Below are positions 1 to 7,399 of a DNA stretch of 37,547 nucleotides, piece after piece. The stretch's first letter is position 1. Every line of letters begins with the position of its first letter. Below the pieces are notes generated by a model that worked only from the letters and a program-made list of their open reading frames with translations, made no database searches and was not told where the DNA came from. Both the position numbers and the translations under genes were made by a program. This DNA is from Bacteroidota bacterium (GTDB lineage Bacteria > Bacteroidota > Ignavibacteria > Ignavibacteriales > Melioribacteraceae): assembly GCA_021812705.1 (NCBI GenBank), contig JAKAMT010000010.1, forward strand, positions 1 to 37,547, given 5' to 3'.

Positions 1-465
1 GATTTCGGCGTTAAGGTGAACGGATACTGTTCGGATATGCAGAGAACTTTTTACATTCTGCGCGACGGAGAAAAAATTCCGCCCGCTGCGGTTCAGAAGG
101 GATTCGATGTGATTGTGGAAGCGATAGAAAAAGCGAAACAGGGCATTAAACCCGGCGAGATCGGCGAATCGATAGATAAGATTGCGAGAACTACAATAAC
201 TTCACACGGATACGATGAATACCCGTTCGGACTCGGCCATCAGGTTGGAAGATTTTCTCACGACGGAACAGCTTTGCTTGGGCCGGCCTGGGAAAAATAT
301 GCTAAGAAGCCGTTTCAAAAATTGGAGGCCGGAATGGTCTTTACTATAGAGCCGAGGCTGACCGTTCCGGATCACGGAGTGGTCTCAATCGAAGAAATGA
401 TAATTATAACTGAAAATGGATCCGAATGGTTGACCAATCCGCAAAAAAATATAATATTGGTTTAA
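1..465 (+). CDS. M24 metallopeptidase, Xaa-Pro peptidase/prolidase type (3' part; start lies left of the window)
   Basis: The reading frame is open from base 1, so only the C-terminal half of the catalytic domain is present. Five M24 metal ligands can be placed: Asp in DFGVKV at the very edge, Asp in CSDMQRT eleven residues later, His in GLGHQVG, Glu in TIEPRL and Glu in SIEEMI. The GHQVGRFSHDG context is typical of the aminopeptidase P/prolidase branch rather than methionine aminopeptidase. Members cleave the bond before proline (or hydroxyproline) in peptides using two metal ions. It sits 24 bp upstream of proline dehydrogenase on the same strand, which fits release of free proline or hydroxyproline for the enzymes downstream. 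Whether it acts on dipeptides or longer peptides cannot be told without the N-terminal domain. Confidence 0.88.
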   Translation, partial: DFGVKVNGYCSDMQRTFYILRDGEKIPPAAVQKGFDVIVEAIEKAKQGIKPGEIGESIDKIARTTITSHGYDEYPFGLGHQVGRFSHDGTALLGPAWEKYAKKPFQKLEAGMVFTIEPRLTVPDHGVVSIEEMIIITENGSEWLTNPQKNIILV

Positions 466-489
466 GAATTTTTAAGAAAGGATTTACTG

Positions 490-1419
490 ATGGGATTTTC
501 CCGTAATGTTCTATTATGGGCATCGGAAAACAGCTGGATGCGCGCCCATGTTCCAAATTTGAAATTTGTAAAAACCGCAATTAAAAAATTTATGCCCGGG
601 GAAACCGTCGAAGATGCTCTCAAAGCGGCAGCCGCATTCAAAGAATTTTCCATTCCAACCACGTTCACACGACTTGGCGAAAACATTCAGAATCTCTCCG
701 AAGGCTTGGAGGTCCGCAATCATTATATCGATTTAATTGATAAAATTGCCGAGCGCAAGCTCGATGTTGAAATATCGGTAAAGCTCACCCAGCTGGGTTT
801 TGATTCCTCCTTTGAAGAAACTCTGGAAAGATTCAAATCAATTGCGCTTAGAGCCAAAGAAAAATTAGGCAACATTGTCTGGATCGATATGGAAGGAAGC
901 GGATATACCGAGCGCTCCCTCTTTTTCTACAAAAAAATCCGTGAGCAGTTTGATAATGCCGGTCTTTGCGTTCAGGCATACCTTTATAGAACAGAGAAAG
1001 ATCTGGATGACCTGCTGAATATAAACGCCAATATCCGATTGGTAAAAGGTGCTTATAAAGAGCCGGCTGATATCGCATTCAGCTCCAAAAAAGATGTGGA
1101 TTCAAATTATCTTCACCTCTCAAAAATTTTGTTGAAGAGGAGAAGTGAAAAAGAATTCCGAATTGCATTCGCCACACATGACGAAAATTTGTGTTCGCAG
1201 ATAATTAATGAGGCAAAACACTACAGCATTTCCAAAGACCGGTTTGAATTCCAGATGCTGTATGGAATAAAACCGGTGTATCAGAAACATCTCGCGAATC
1301 ATAATTTTAAAGTGAGAGTTCTTATCAGTTACGGAAGCTTCTGGTATCCATGGTATATGAGGCGTTTAGCTGAGCGCCCGGCAAATATCTGGTTTGTTCT
1401 GAAAAATATTTTCGGCTGA
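490..1419 (+). CDS. Monofunctional proline dehydrogenase (possible hydroxyproline dehydrogenase)
   Basis: 309 residues, the usual size of the single-domain FAD-dependent proline dehydrogenases of Thermus and Bacillus type, which oxidise proline to 1-pyrroline-5-carboxylate and pass electrons to quinone. Visible family blocks are SVKLTQLG (96-103), the YLYRT strand (164-168), LVKGAYKEP (184-192), FATHDEN (227-233), FQMLYGIKP (254-262) and the substrate-carboxylate arginines R291-R292 in YMRRLAERP. An AAAGGA ribosome-binding site lies about 8 bp before the ATG. Aligned by hand to the E. coli PutA segment, the residue equivalent to Tyr540, known to discriminate against hydroxyproline, is Leu278 here (VRVLISYG). 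With the HOGA1-like and AGT-like genes that follow, this suggests the substrate may be 4-hydroxyproline. Family assignment is firm; substrate is inference. Confidence 0.93.
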   Translation: MGFSRNVLLWASENSWMRAHVPNLKFVKTAIKKFMPGETVEDALKAAAAFKEFSIPTTFTRLGENIQNLSEGLEVRNHYIDLIDKIAERKLDVEISVKLTQLGFDSSFEETLERFKSIALRAKEKLGNIVWIDMEGSGYTERSLFFYKKIREQFDNAGLCVQAYLYRTEKDLDDLLNINANIRLVKGAYKEPADIAFSSKKDVDSNYLHLSKILLKRRSEKEFRIAFATHDENLCSQIINEAKHYSISKDRFEFQMLYGIKPVYQKHLANHNFKVRVLISYGSFWYPWYMRRLAERPANIWFVLKNIFG

Positions 1420-1465
1420 TAAATTGAACTTCTAAAAATTTTGCAAATAAATCTATAAGGGAAAA

Positions 1466-2353
1466 ATGAAATTACTGAAAGGAATAATGCCTCCGATTGC
1501 AACTCCGTTTATTAATGATGAACTCGCGTTGGACAGATTAGAGAGAAATTTTTTGAAATGGAACAAGACGGATTTGAGCGGATATGTGGTAATGGGTTCG
1601 AACGGAGAGAGTGTATTTCTGCAGCGCCATGAAAAGCTTAAATTGGTGGAAGCCGCAAAAAAGTATATGAGCAGCGAAAAACTTTTGATTGCCGGAACCG
1701 GTTCCGATTCCATAAAAGAAACAATCGCCCTTTCTAACGACTGCGCCGAAAGGGGTGCCGATTTTGTTTTGGTGCTCACACCTTCATTTTACAAATCAGA
1801 AATGAAACCGTCTGCATACATAAAATATTTTAACGCGGTGGCAGACAATATCAAAGTGCCGCTCATTATTTATAATGTTCCAAAATTTACGGGTGTTGAC
1901 ATTGAAGCCGAAACCGTTGCAAAGTTGGCCGAGCATAAAAATATAATCGGAATGAAGAACAGTTCGGAAAATGTTAGACAGACAACAGAAATAATTGATC
2001 AGACTCCTAATGATTTTGTCACTATAATCGGAACCGCCTCAGTTTTATATCCCGGCATTGCTGCCGGCGCGTCGGGAGGCATTTTAGCACTGGCGAATAT
2101 AGCGCCCGATGAGTGCGTGCAGATCCAAAAATTGACAGAAGCCGGAAAACACAAAGAAGCAGTAGAACTTCAGAAAAGAATGCTTCCCGTTAATAAAGCG
2201 GTTACGGCAAAATATGGAGTGGCCGGTTTGAAAGCCGCCATGGAGATGACCGGATATTTCGGCGGTGAACCGAGATCTCCTCTTTCATCGCTCAATAACA
2301 ACGATAAGGAAAATTTAAAACAAATTTTGATTAATGCCGGACTGATATCTTAA
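1466..2353 (+). CDS. DapA-family aldolase, likely 4-hydroxy-2-oxoglutarate aldolase (HOGA1-like)
   Basis: 295-residue class I aldolase of the dihydrodipicolinate synthase family. The Schiff-base lysine is K164 in GMKNSS and the catalytic tyrosine Y136 in YNVP. The substrate-carboxylate loop reads GSNGES (44-49), not the GTTGE of DapA; human HOGA1, as I recall it, also has Ser-Asn here (77-78) plus Ser198 two residues after its Schiff-base lysine, matched by S166. The C-terminal block around 243-275 (NKAVTAKYGVAGLKAAM, then GYFGG and SPL) also resembles HOGA1 more than lysine-pathway enzymes. Expected reaction: 4-hydroxy-2-oxoglutarate to pyruvate plus glyoxylate. It lies between proline dehydrogenase and a glyoxylate-type aminotransferase, with no lysine genes nearby. 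A strong start has AAGGG just upstream. Alternative: another keto-acid lyase of the family. Confidence 0.85.
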   Translation: MKLLKGIMPPIATPFINDELALDRLERNFLKWNKTDLSGYVVMGSNGESVFLQRHEKLKLVEAAKKYMSSEKLLIAGTGSDSIKETIALSNDCAERGADFVLVLTPSFYKSEMKPSAYIKYFNAVADNIKVPLIIYNVPKFTGVDIEAETVAKLAEHKNIIGMKNSSENVRQTTEIIDQTPNDFVTIIGTASVLYPGIAAGASGGILALANIAPDECVQIQKLTEAGKHKEAVELQKRMLPVNKAVTAKYGVAGLKAAMEMTGYFGGEPRSPLSSLNNNDKENLKQILINAGLIS

Positions 2354-2385
2354 ATTGCCAGTCCGATTTTAGGAGATTTATTTTA

Positions 2386-3510
2386 ATGTCGCACAAATCG
2401 TTTCATCCGCATCATAGGATTTTAATGGGGCCGGGTCCTTCTAATGTGAATCCCAGAGTTCTTACTGCTCTCTCGCATGCCACAATCGGGCACCTGGATC
2501 CTCAATTCATTGAACTGATGGATAGCATCAAAACCCTGCTTCAGGACACTTTTAAAACTGAAAACGAAGCTACTTTTGTTCTATCCGGTCCAGGTTCTCT
2601 TGGAATGGAAGCTTGTTTGGTAAACATGATTGAACCGGGTGACAAAGTTATTGTCTGCACTGGGGGATATTTTGCCAACAGGATGATTCAAATTGTAGAG
2701 AAGATCGGCGGAATTGCAGTCCCCGTAAAAGAGAATTGGGGACGCGCAATTGATCCGCAAAAATTAGAAGATACACTTAAAGAAAATAAAGATGCAAAGA
2801 TTGCAGCGTTTGTTCACGCAGAAACTTCTACCGGCGCGCTTTCTAATATCAAGGAACTTTCAAAAATTGCGCATGCGCATAATTGCATGGTGGTAGCCGA
2901 TGTTGTTACTTCTCTCGGAGCTGCTGAAGTGCAAGTGGATGAATGGCAGTTGGATGCAGTTTATTCATGCTCTCAGAAAGGATTGGCCTGCGTCGCCGGA
3001 ATGGCTCCTGTAAGTTTCAGCGAAAAAGCGGTTGATCACATAAAAAGCAGAAAAATTCCCGTTCAGAGCTGGTTCAACGACCTGAATTTACTTACCGGTT
3101 ACTGGAGCGGTCAAAAAAGAAGTTATCATCACACTGCCCCAAGCAATCAGTACTACGGACTTCATGAAGCTCTTCTAATTCTTAAAGAAGAAGGAATAGA
3201 GAACGCATGGCGGCGGCATAAAGAGAACAGCGCAAAATTAATTTTAAGACTCAAGGATGAATTCAATCTTGAACCGATAGTGCCGGCTGGAGAAAGAATT
3301 CCACACCTCCTTGCTATAAAAGTTCCCGAAGGAATTGACGAAGCGCAGGTTAGATCGGATCTGCTGACAAAACATAATTTAGAAATCGGAGCGGGTCTCG
3401 GCGAACTCGCGGGAAAAGTATGGCGCATCGGACTGATGGGCTACAACTCAAACGAAAAGATGATCGACTATTTTATCAGCGCGCTTAAAAAAGAACTGCA
3501 CAAACATTAA
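2386..3510 (+). CDS. Class V aminotransferase, alanine-glyoxylate aminotransferase-like
   Basis: 374 residues, fold-type I PLP enzyme. The N-terminal GPGPSN motif (15-20), the acidic PLP partner D172 in VADVVTSLG, and the PLP lysine K198 in SCSQKG are all in place; the C-terminal region GLGELAGKVWRIGLMG carries the substrate-carboxylate arginine. These blocks, and SYHHTAP with NAWRRH, follow human AGT (AGXT) closely from memory. The family converts glyoxylate to glycine using alanine or serine as amino donor. It starts 32 bp after the aldolase gene with an AGGAG site, so it is probably co-transcribed and would remove the glyoxylate the aldolase makes. Serine-pyruvate or serine-glyoxylate activity is an alternative within the same family. 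No irregularities seen. Confidence 0.88.
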   Translation: MSHKSFHPHHRILMGPGPSNVNPRVLTALSHATIGHLDPQFIELMDSIKTLLQDTFKTENEATFVLSGPGSLGMEACLVNMIEPGDKVIVCTGGYFANRMIQIVEKIGGIAVPVKENWGRAIDPQKLEDTLKENKDAKIAAFVHAETSTGALSNIKELSKIAHAHNCMVVADVVTSLGAAEVQVDEWQLDAVYSCSQKGLACVAGMAPVSFSEKAVDHIKSRKIPVQSWFNDLNLLTGYWSGQKRSYHHTAPSNQYYGLHEALLILKEEGIENAWRRHKENSAKLILRLKDEFNLEPIVPAGERIPHLLAIKVPEGIDEAQVRSDLLTKHNLEIGAGLGELAGKVWRIGLMGYNSNEKMIDYFISALKKELHKH

Positions 3511-3533
3511 GATTTTTTCAAATAGGGTTTTGA

Positions 3534-3797
3534 ATGAACACAGAAGAATATAAGAAGAAGATCGTAACAAATGTTTACCACATTACCGGCGAAAGCAATG
3601 TTGCACTCCATAAACATCCAAAGCACGACGAGATTTTTTTCTGCGTGAAGGGATCCGGCACAGGCGTTTTAGACGACGGCGAAGTTGATTTATTTACGGG
3701 TCAAGAATTCATTGTCCCGGCTGGAAAAATGCATTCTCTTAAAACGGATACGGATCTGTTTGTTGCAAGCTTTCTCGTTCCGGTAGTTGAAGAATAA
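3534..3797 (+). CDS. Small single-domain cupin protein
   Basis: 87 residues forming one conserved cupin barrel. Likely metal ligands are visible: His in LHKHPKHDE (two to three histidines plus Glu) in motif 1, followed by the glycine turn of VKGSGTGVLDDGE, and His in PAGKMHS of motif 2. It lies 23 bp after the aminotransferase gene on the same strand and is probably in the same transcript. Its place inside the proline/hydroxyproline cluster suggests a role there, for example an epimerase, isomerase or ligand-binding accessory, but nothing in the sequence identifies a reaction. The ribosome-binding site is weak (AGGG). Confidence 0.85.
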   Translation: MNTEEYKKKIVTNVYHITGESNVALHKHPKHDEIFFCVKGSGTGVLDDGEVDLFTGQEFIVPAGKMHSLKTDTDLFVASFLVPVVEE

Positions 3798-3921
3798 TTA
3801 CCTCTTAAATTAATTACCATCTGCCGAAACGAGAGTTTTATTATCCTCTTTAAATTGAATTTTTTAATTCGCGCACGTGTTTACCAAATAAAATCAGAAA
3901 AAAGGCAGGAAAATTATATAT

Positions 3922-5559
3922 ATGGCAAATGCAATATTCAATCTGGCTTTACCCGCTAATGAAGAGGTGAAAACATATGCTCCCGGCACACCCGAAAGAG
4001 AAAAGCTCAAATCAAAAATTGACGAGATGGAGAAACAGGTTTTGGAAATTCCTCTTCTTATCGGCGGCAAAGAAATTTATACCGGCGACACCGCAAACAT
4101 AACTCTTCCTCACAACCACAAAAAAATTATAGGCAAATATCATAAAGCCGGACCAAAAGAAGCGCAGATGGCTATAGACGCGGCTATGGAAGCTCATAAA
4201 ACCTGGTCGGTTATGGACTGGCAGGACAGGGCGGCAATTTTTTCAAGAGCTGCCGATATGATTACTCTTACCGACTGGCGTTATACTTTAAATGCCGCAA
4301 CAATTTTAGGACAGAGCAAGAATGTTCATCAATCGGAAATTGACGCGGCATGCGAGACGGCAGATTTTTTCCGCTTCAACATTTATTATGCAAATAAAAT
4401 TTATCAGGAACAGCCGCCTCATTCTCCCCACGGAATGTGGAACAGAATGGAATACCGTCCGCTTGAAGGATTTGTATTTGCCATCGCGCCGTTCAACTTT
4501 ACAACATTCAATGCTAATCTACCGGGCGCACCGGCAATCATGGGAAATGTTTCCATTCTAAAACCGGCGGGAACCAGTGTATACTCCGCTTACTTTGTAA
4601 TGAAACTCTTGGAAGCTGCAGGGCTTCCGGCTGGAGTGATTAATTTTCTTCCCGGCAACGGCTCAACATTGGGGAATGTGCTTTTTAAAGATAAAAATTT
4701 TGCGGGGCTCCATTTCACCGGAAGTACACCGGTCTTTCAGCAGATGTGGAAGACAATTTCGGAAAATCTTCCGAACTATAAGAGCTATCCCAGAATAGTA
4801 GGCGAAACCGGGGGCAAAGATTTTGTATTCGCGCACAAGAGCGCGGAAGTAAGAGGACTCGGTGTTTCTCTAATTCAGGGAGCGTTTGAATATCAGGGAC
4901 AGAAATGTTCGGCGGCATCCAGAGCATATATACCAAAATCTATCTGGCCGGAATTAAAGGAATATCTTATTTCTGAAATCAAAAAAATGAAGACAGGCGA
5001 CCCGGCAGATTTTTCAAATTTCAGCAACGCAGTTATAGACAAAGCCGCATTCGATTCCATTAACTCTTATATAAACTATGCAAAAGAATCCAACGATGCC
5101 GAAATCATTGTCGGCGGTAAGTCGAATGACAAAGTGGGATATTTCATCAATCCCACAATAATCGTTACAACCAATCCAAAATTTAAAACGATGGAAGAGG
5201 AAATCTTTGGACCGGTACTAACCGTTTACATTTATGACGATGAAAAATATGAAGAGACGCTCCATCTGTGCGACGAGACTTCTCCCTACGCATTGACCGG
5301 GTCTATTTTTGCGCAGGACAGAAGCGCGATTGTTTTGGCAGATAAGATTTTAAAAAACGCCGCTGGAAATTTTTATATAAACGACAAGCCTACCGGAGCA
5401 GTGGTTGGTCAGCAGCCGTTCGGCGGCGCAAGAGGAAGCGGCACAAACGATAAAGCAGGAAGTTTCTTGAATTTGGTCAGATGGGTCTCTCCCAGAACTA
5501 TCAAAGAAAATTTTGTTCCGAGAAAAGATTTCCGATATCCGTTCATGATGGAAAAATAA
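3922..5559 (+). CDS. pruA: 1-pyrroline-5-carboxylate dehydrogenase, ALDH4A1 type
   Basis: 545 residues, an aldehyde dehydrogenase matching the monofunctional P5C dehydrogenases of mitochondria and Bacteroidota. Catalytic Cys329 is in QGQKCSAASR and the general base Glu295 in VGETGGKDF; PFNFT (190-194) and the C-terminal GQQPFGGARGSGTNDKAG are typical of this clade. It oxidises glutamate semialdehyde to glutamate with NAD+. The human homologue also oxidises the hydroxylated analogue to 4-hydroxyglutamate, so one enzyme could serve proline and hydroxyproline. It is separated from the cupin by 124 bp in which I see neither a gene nor a terminator, so it may be in the same operon or have its own promoter. 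A strong terminator follows. Confidence 0.95.
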   Translation: MANAIFNLALPANEEVKTYAPGTPEREKLKSKIDEMEKQVLEIPLLIGGKEIYTGDTANITLPHNHKKIIGKYHKAGPKEAQMAIDAAMEAHKTWSVMDWQDRAAIFSRAADMITLTDWRYTLNAATILGQSKNVHQSEIDAACETADFFRFNIYYANKIYQEQPPHSPHGMWNRMEYRPLEGFVFAIAPFNFTTFNANLPGAPAIMGNVSILKPAGTSVYSAYFVMKLLEAAGLPAGVINFLPGNGSTLGNVLFKDKNFAGLHFTGSTPVFQQMWKTISENLPNYKSYPRIVGETGGKDFVFAHKSAEVRGLGVSLIQGAFEYQGQKCSAASRAYIPKSIWPELKEYLISEIKKMKTGDPADFSNFSNAVIDKAAFDSINSYINYAKESNDAEIIVGGKSNDKVGYFINPTIIVTTNPKFKTMEEEIFGPVLTVYIYDDEKYEETLHLCDETSPYALTGSIFAQDRSAIVLADKILKNAAGNFYINDKPTGAVVGQQPFGGARGSGTNDKAGSFLNLVRWVSPRTIKENFVPRKDFRYPFMMEK

Positions 5560-5564
5560 ATTCA

Positions 5565-5591
5565 AAAGAGCCGGCTTAATGCCGGCTCTTT
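5565..5591. terminator. Bidirectional intrinsic terminator between pruA and MOSC/moaB
   Basis: An 11-bp perfect stem (AAAGAGCCGGC paired with GCCGGCTCTTT, loop TTAAT) lies between two convergent genes, with A-rich sequence on the left and T-rich on the right, so it can end transcription from both sides. Confidence 0.85.
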
Positions 5592-5593
5592 AA

Positions 5594-6547
5594 TTAATGC
5601 CCTAATCCATGAAGCATTAAAATCGAGTGCTCAAGAATTTTTGTTATCTCTCCCATATAATCTTCCACAGCCTTAACGCTCCCCGGCAAAGAGAATATTA
5701 AAGTTTGATCCTTAACCGCAAACAACGACCTGCTTAAAATTGCGGAAGGAATCTTCTCAAAATATTTCAACCGCGCCTGATCCATAATTCCGGGTATCAA
5801 CTTATCGGCGAATTTTTCCACAATATCGGGAGTGATGTCTCTTGGACCTATTCCGGTTCCGCCGGTGGTGAAAATTATATCGGTTTTTTCATCAACAGAT
5901 TTTTGAAGTTCCTCTTTTAATTTTGAAGCATCGTCGGGCAACAGCGAATAATCGAACTGCGTATGCCACCGTTTTCCTTCGAAATATTCTTCGAGCAGTT
6001 CTTTTATTCTCGGACCGCTTTTATCTTTATATTCGCCCGTGCTGGCTCTGTCACTCAATGTGATTATTTTAATTTTCAACGGCCGCGGCAGATACTCTAT
6101 TGCGTCCCCCTTTTTTATTGAGCCGCCTTTAATTACACGTGTAAACACACCCGATTTAGGCATAACGCACTTTCCAACTTCTACAAATATTGCGCATCCG
6201 TCGCCGTGACACATTTTTCCGATCTGAGTTAACTCAAGTTCCACACCGCCTAATTTAAAGCGGTCAAGAATGCTGACTTTCTTAAAATCTATTCCGCTTG
6301 TTGTAATGTTTTCTGCAAATTCGCCCGGCTGGAATTTTTTGTTGTCCGCATCAAGAAGAGAAAATTTTTCAATATCCTCAAGGGCCAGCATGCTTACCTG
6401 CCTGTGCCATGCGCCCGAGTGAGCGTCGCCCACAATCCCTCTTTCGTTTACCGTTACGGTCTCCTGAGGAGTTTTAACAGTTCCCTTTTCTACAGATATA
6501 TTCAGTGAAACAACGAAAATATTTTCTAAAATATTTTTATCATTCAT
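5594..6547 (-). CDS. MOSC domain-MoaB/MogA fusion, molybdenum cofactor protein
   Basis: 317 residues with two domains. Residues 1-150 are a MOSC domain, with conserved Cys in KCVMPKSGVFTRVIKGG. Residues 155-317 are a MoaB/MogA molybdopterin adenylyltransferase domain: TLSDRASTGEYKDKSGP, the MPT-binding TTGGTGIGPRDITPD, and FSLPGSVKAVEDYM near the end. The second domain activates molybdopterin by adenylylation before metal insertion by MoeA; the MOSC part may bind or transfer sulfur on the cofactor, as known for other MOSC proteins. It is the last gene of the - strand moeA-moaA-moaC unit, separated from moaC only by the inserted GIY-YIG gene. MOSC-MoaB fusions are known in some bacteria, so this is a variant rather than an error. 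Confidence 0.92.
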   Translation of the reverse strand: MNDKNILENIFVVSLNISVEKGTVKTPQETVTVNERGIVGDAHSGAWHRQVSMLALEDIEKFSLLDADNKKFQPGEFAENITTSGIDFKKVSILDRFKLGGVELELTQIGKMCHGDGCAIFVEVGKCVMPKSGVFTRVIKGGSIKKGDAIEYLPRPLKIKIITLSDRASTGEYKDKSGPRIKELLEEYFEGKRWHTQFDYSLLPDDASKLKEELQKSVDEKTDIIFTTGGTGIGPRDITPDIVEKFADKLIPGIMDQARLKYFEKIPSAILSRSLFAVKDQTLIFSLPGSVKAVEDYMGEITKILEHSILMLHGLGH

Positions 6548-6564
6548 ATATATTCCTATTATTA

Positions 6565-6590
6565 GTCATTCCCGCGAAAGCGGGAATCCA
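6565..6590 (+). repeat. Palindromic repeat, left flank of GIY-YIG gene
   Basis: Core ATTCCCGCGAAAGCGGGAAT, an 8-bp stem around a four-base GAAA loop, extended outward by GTC on the left and CCA on the right. An inverted, slightly diverged copy lies on the other side of the GIY-YIG gene at 6892-6917. The palindrome resembles dispersed REP/dRS3-like repeats known from other genomes. It has no T-run and is unlikely to be a terminator. Confidence 0.75.
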
Positions 6591-6602
6591 CAAATGTAAT
6601 CG

Positions 6603-6884
6603 CTAAAAATTTATAGACAGATCGTTCCACTCGGGATTTTGCTTTTCTATTAATTCTATTTTCCAAGCCCGATTCCATTTTTTTAATCGTTTTTCTCTAA
6701 GTATTGCTTCATGTATATCATTAGTTGTCTCATAATAGACAAGATTTTTAATTGAATACCGTTTTGTAAATCCTTCGTTCAATCCGTGCTTGTGTTCGTA
6801 AACTCGTCTTACTATATCATTTGTAACGCCTATATAGAGAGTCCCGTTTCGTTTGCTTGCCATTATATAAACATAATAGTGCAT
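6603..6884 (-). CDS. Single-domain GIY-YIG nuclease-family protein
   Basis: 93 residues consisting of little more than the GIY-YIG fold: YYVYIMAS (3-10) and LYIGVT (16-21) supply the two tyrosine strands, followed by the arginine helix (IVRRVYEHKHG) and the catalytic glutamate helix (EAILREKRLKKW). This is the UPF0213/YhbQ-like stand-alone type. It sits between moaC and the MOSC/MoaB gene, otherwise continuous cofactor genes, and has an inverted pair of palindromic repeats on its two sides. It has no obvious Shine-Dalgarno site. It is therefore likely an insertion into the operon, not a cofactor gene. Its substrate is unknown. Confidence 0.88.
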   Translation of the reverse strand: MHYYVYIMASKRNGTLYIGVTNDIVRRVYEHKHGLNEGFTKRYSIKNLVYYETTNDIHEAILREKRLKKWNRAWKIELIEKQNPEWNDLSINF

Positions 6885-6891
6885 ATTATTT

Positions 6892-6917
6892 TGGATCTCC
6901 GCTTTCGCGGAGATGAC
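6892..6917 (-). repeat. Palindromic repeat, right flank of GIY-YIG gene
   Basis: Core ATCTCCGCTTTCGCGGAGAT preceded by TGG and followed by GAC. Read on the - strand it is the same element as 6565-6590, with T/C and paired A/G changes in the stem that preserve base pairing. The two copies therefore form an inverted pair around the GIY-YIG gene, about 300 bp apart. Confidence 0.72.
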
Positions 6918-6940
6918 CTATGATCAATTATTCCAAAAAA

Positions 6941-7399
6941 TCATATTTCTTTATCGCTTTTAATTTTTTCGACGAGCCGGATCTCTCCGATCCTCATTTT
7001 TTTATCTACTGCTTTGCACATATCATAAACCGTTAGCAGCGCCGCGGAAGCTGCCGTTAGTGCTTCCATCTCGATACCGGTTTGTCCGACACATTTTGCA
7101 AAAGTTTTAACGCGCACGCCGTTTTTTTCCAATTCACATTTCACATCTAATTTTGTTATCTGCAGAGGATGGCAGAGCGGAATTAATTCGGATGTTTTCT
7201 TCCCAGCCTGTATTCCTGAAATTCCCGCAACAGTTAAAACATCTCCTTTCATCATCTCATTTTTCTTAATCAATTTTATTGTTTCCGGCTGAAGCTGAAT
7301 GAATCCCTCGGCTCGTGCAATTCTGAACTGAATCTTTTTTCCGGATACATCCACCATATCGGCTTTCCCTTTGGAATTAGTATGAGATAATTTTTTCAT
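6941..7399 (-). CDS. moaC: Cyclic pyranopterin monophosphate synthase MoaC
   Basis: 152 residues, normal length. MoaC converts the MoaA product, 3',8-cyclo-7,8-dihydro-GTP, to cyclic pyranopterin monophosphate. Signature blocks are MVDVSGK (15-21), the active-site LIPLCHPL, the GIEMEALTAAS segment and YDMCKAVDK near the C-terminus. Its start codon directly follows the moaA stop with no spacer, so the two are translationally coupled. The gene downstream in the transcript is the GIY-YIG insertion and then MOSC/MoaB. Confidence 0.96.
   Translation of the reverse strand: MKKLSHTNSKGKADMVDVSGKKIQFRIARAEGFIQLQPETIKLIKKNEMMKGDVLTVAGISGIQAGKKTSELIPLCHPLQITKLDVKCELEKNGVRVKTFAKCVGQTGIEMEALTAASAALLTVYDMCKAVDKKMRIGEIRLVEKIKSDKEI

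Noticed and set aside
6565-6590. The palindrome as a terminator for the + strand
   Set aside because: No T-run on either side and it occurs again, inverted, across the GIY-YIG gene.
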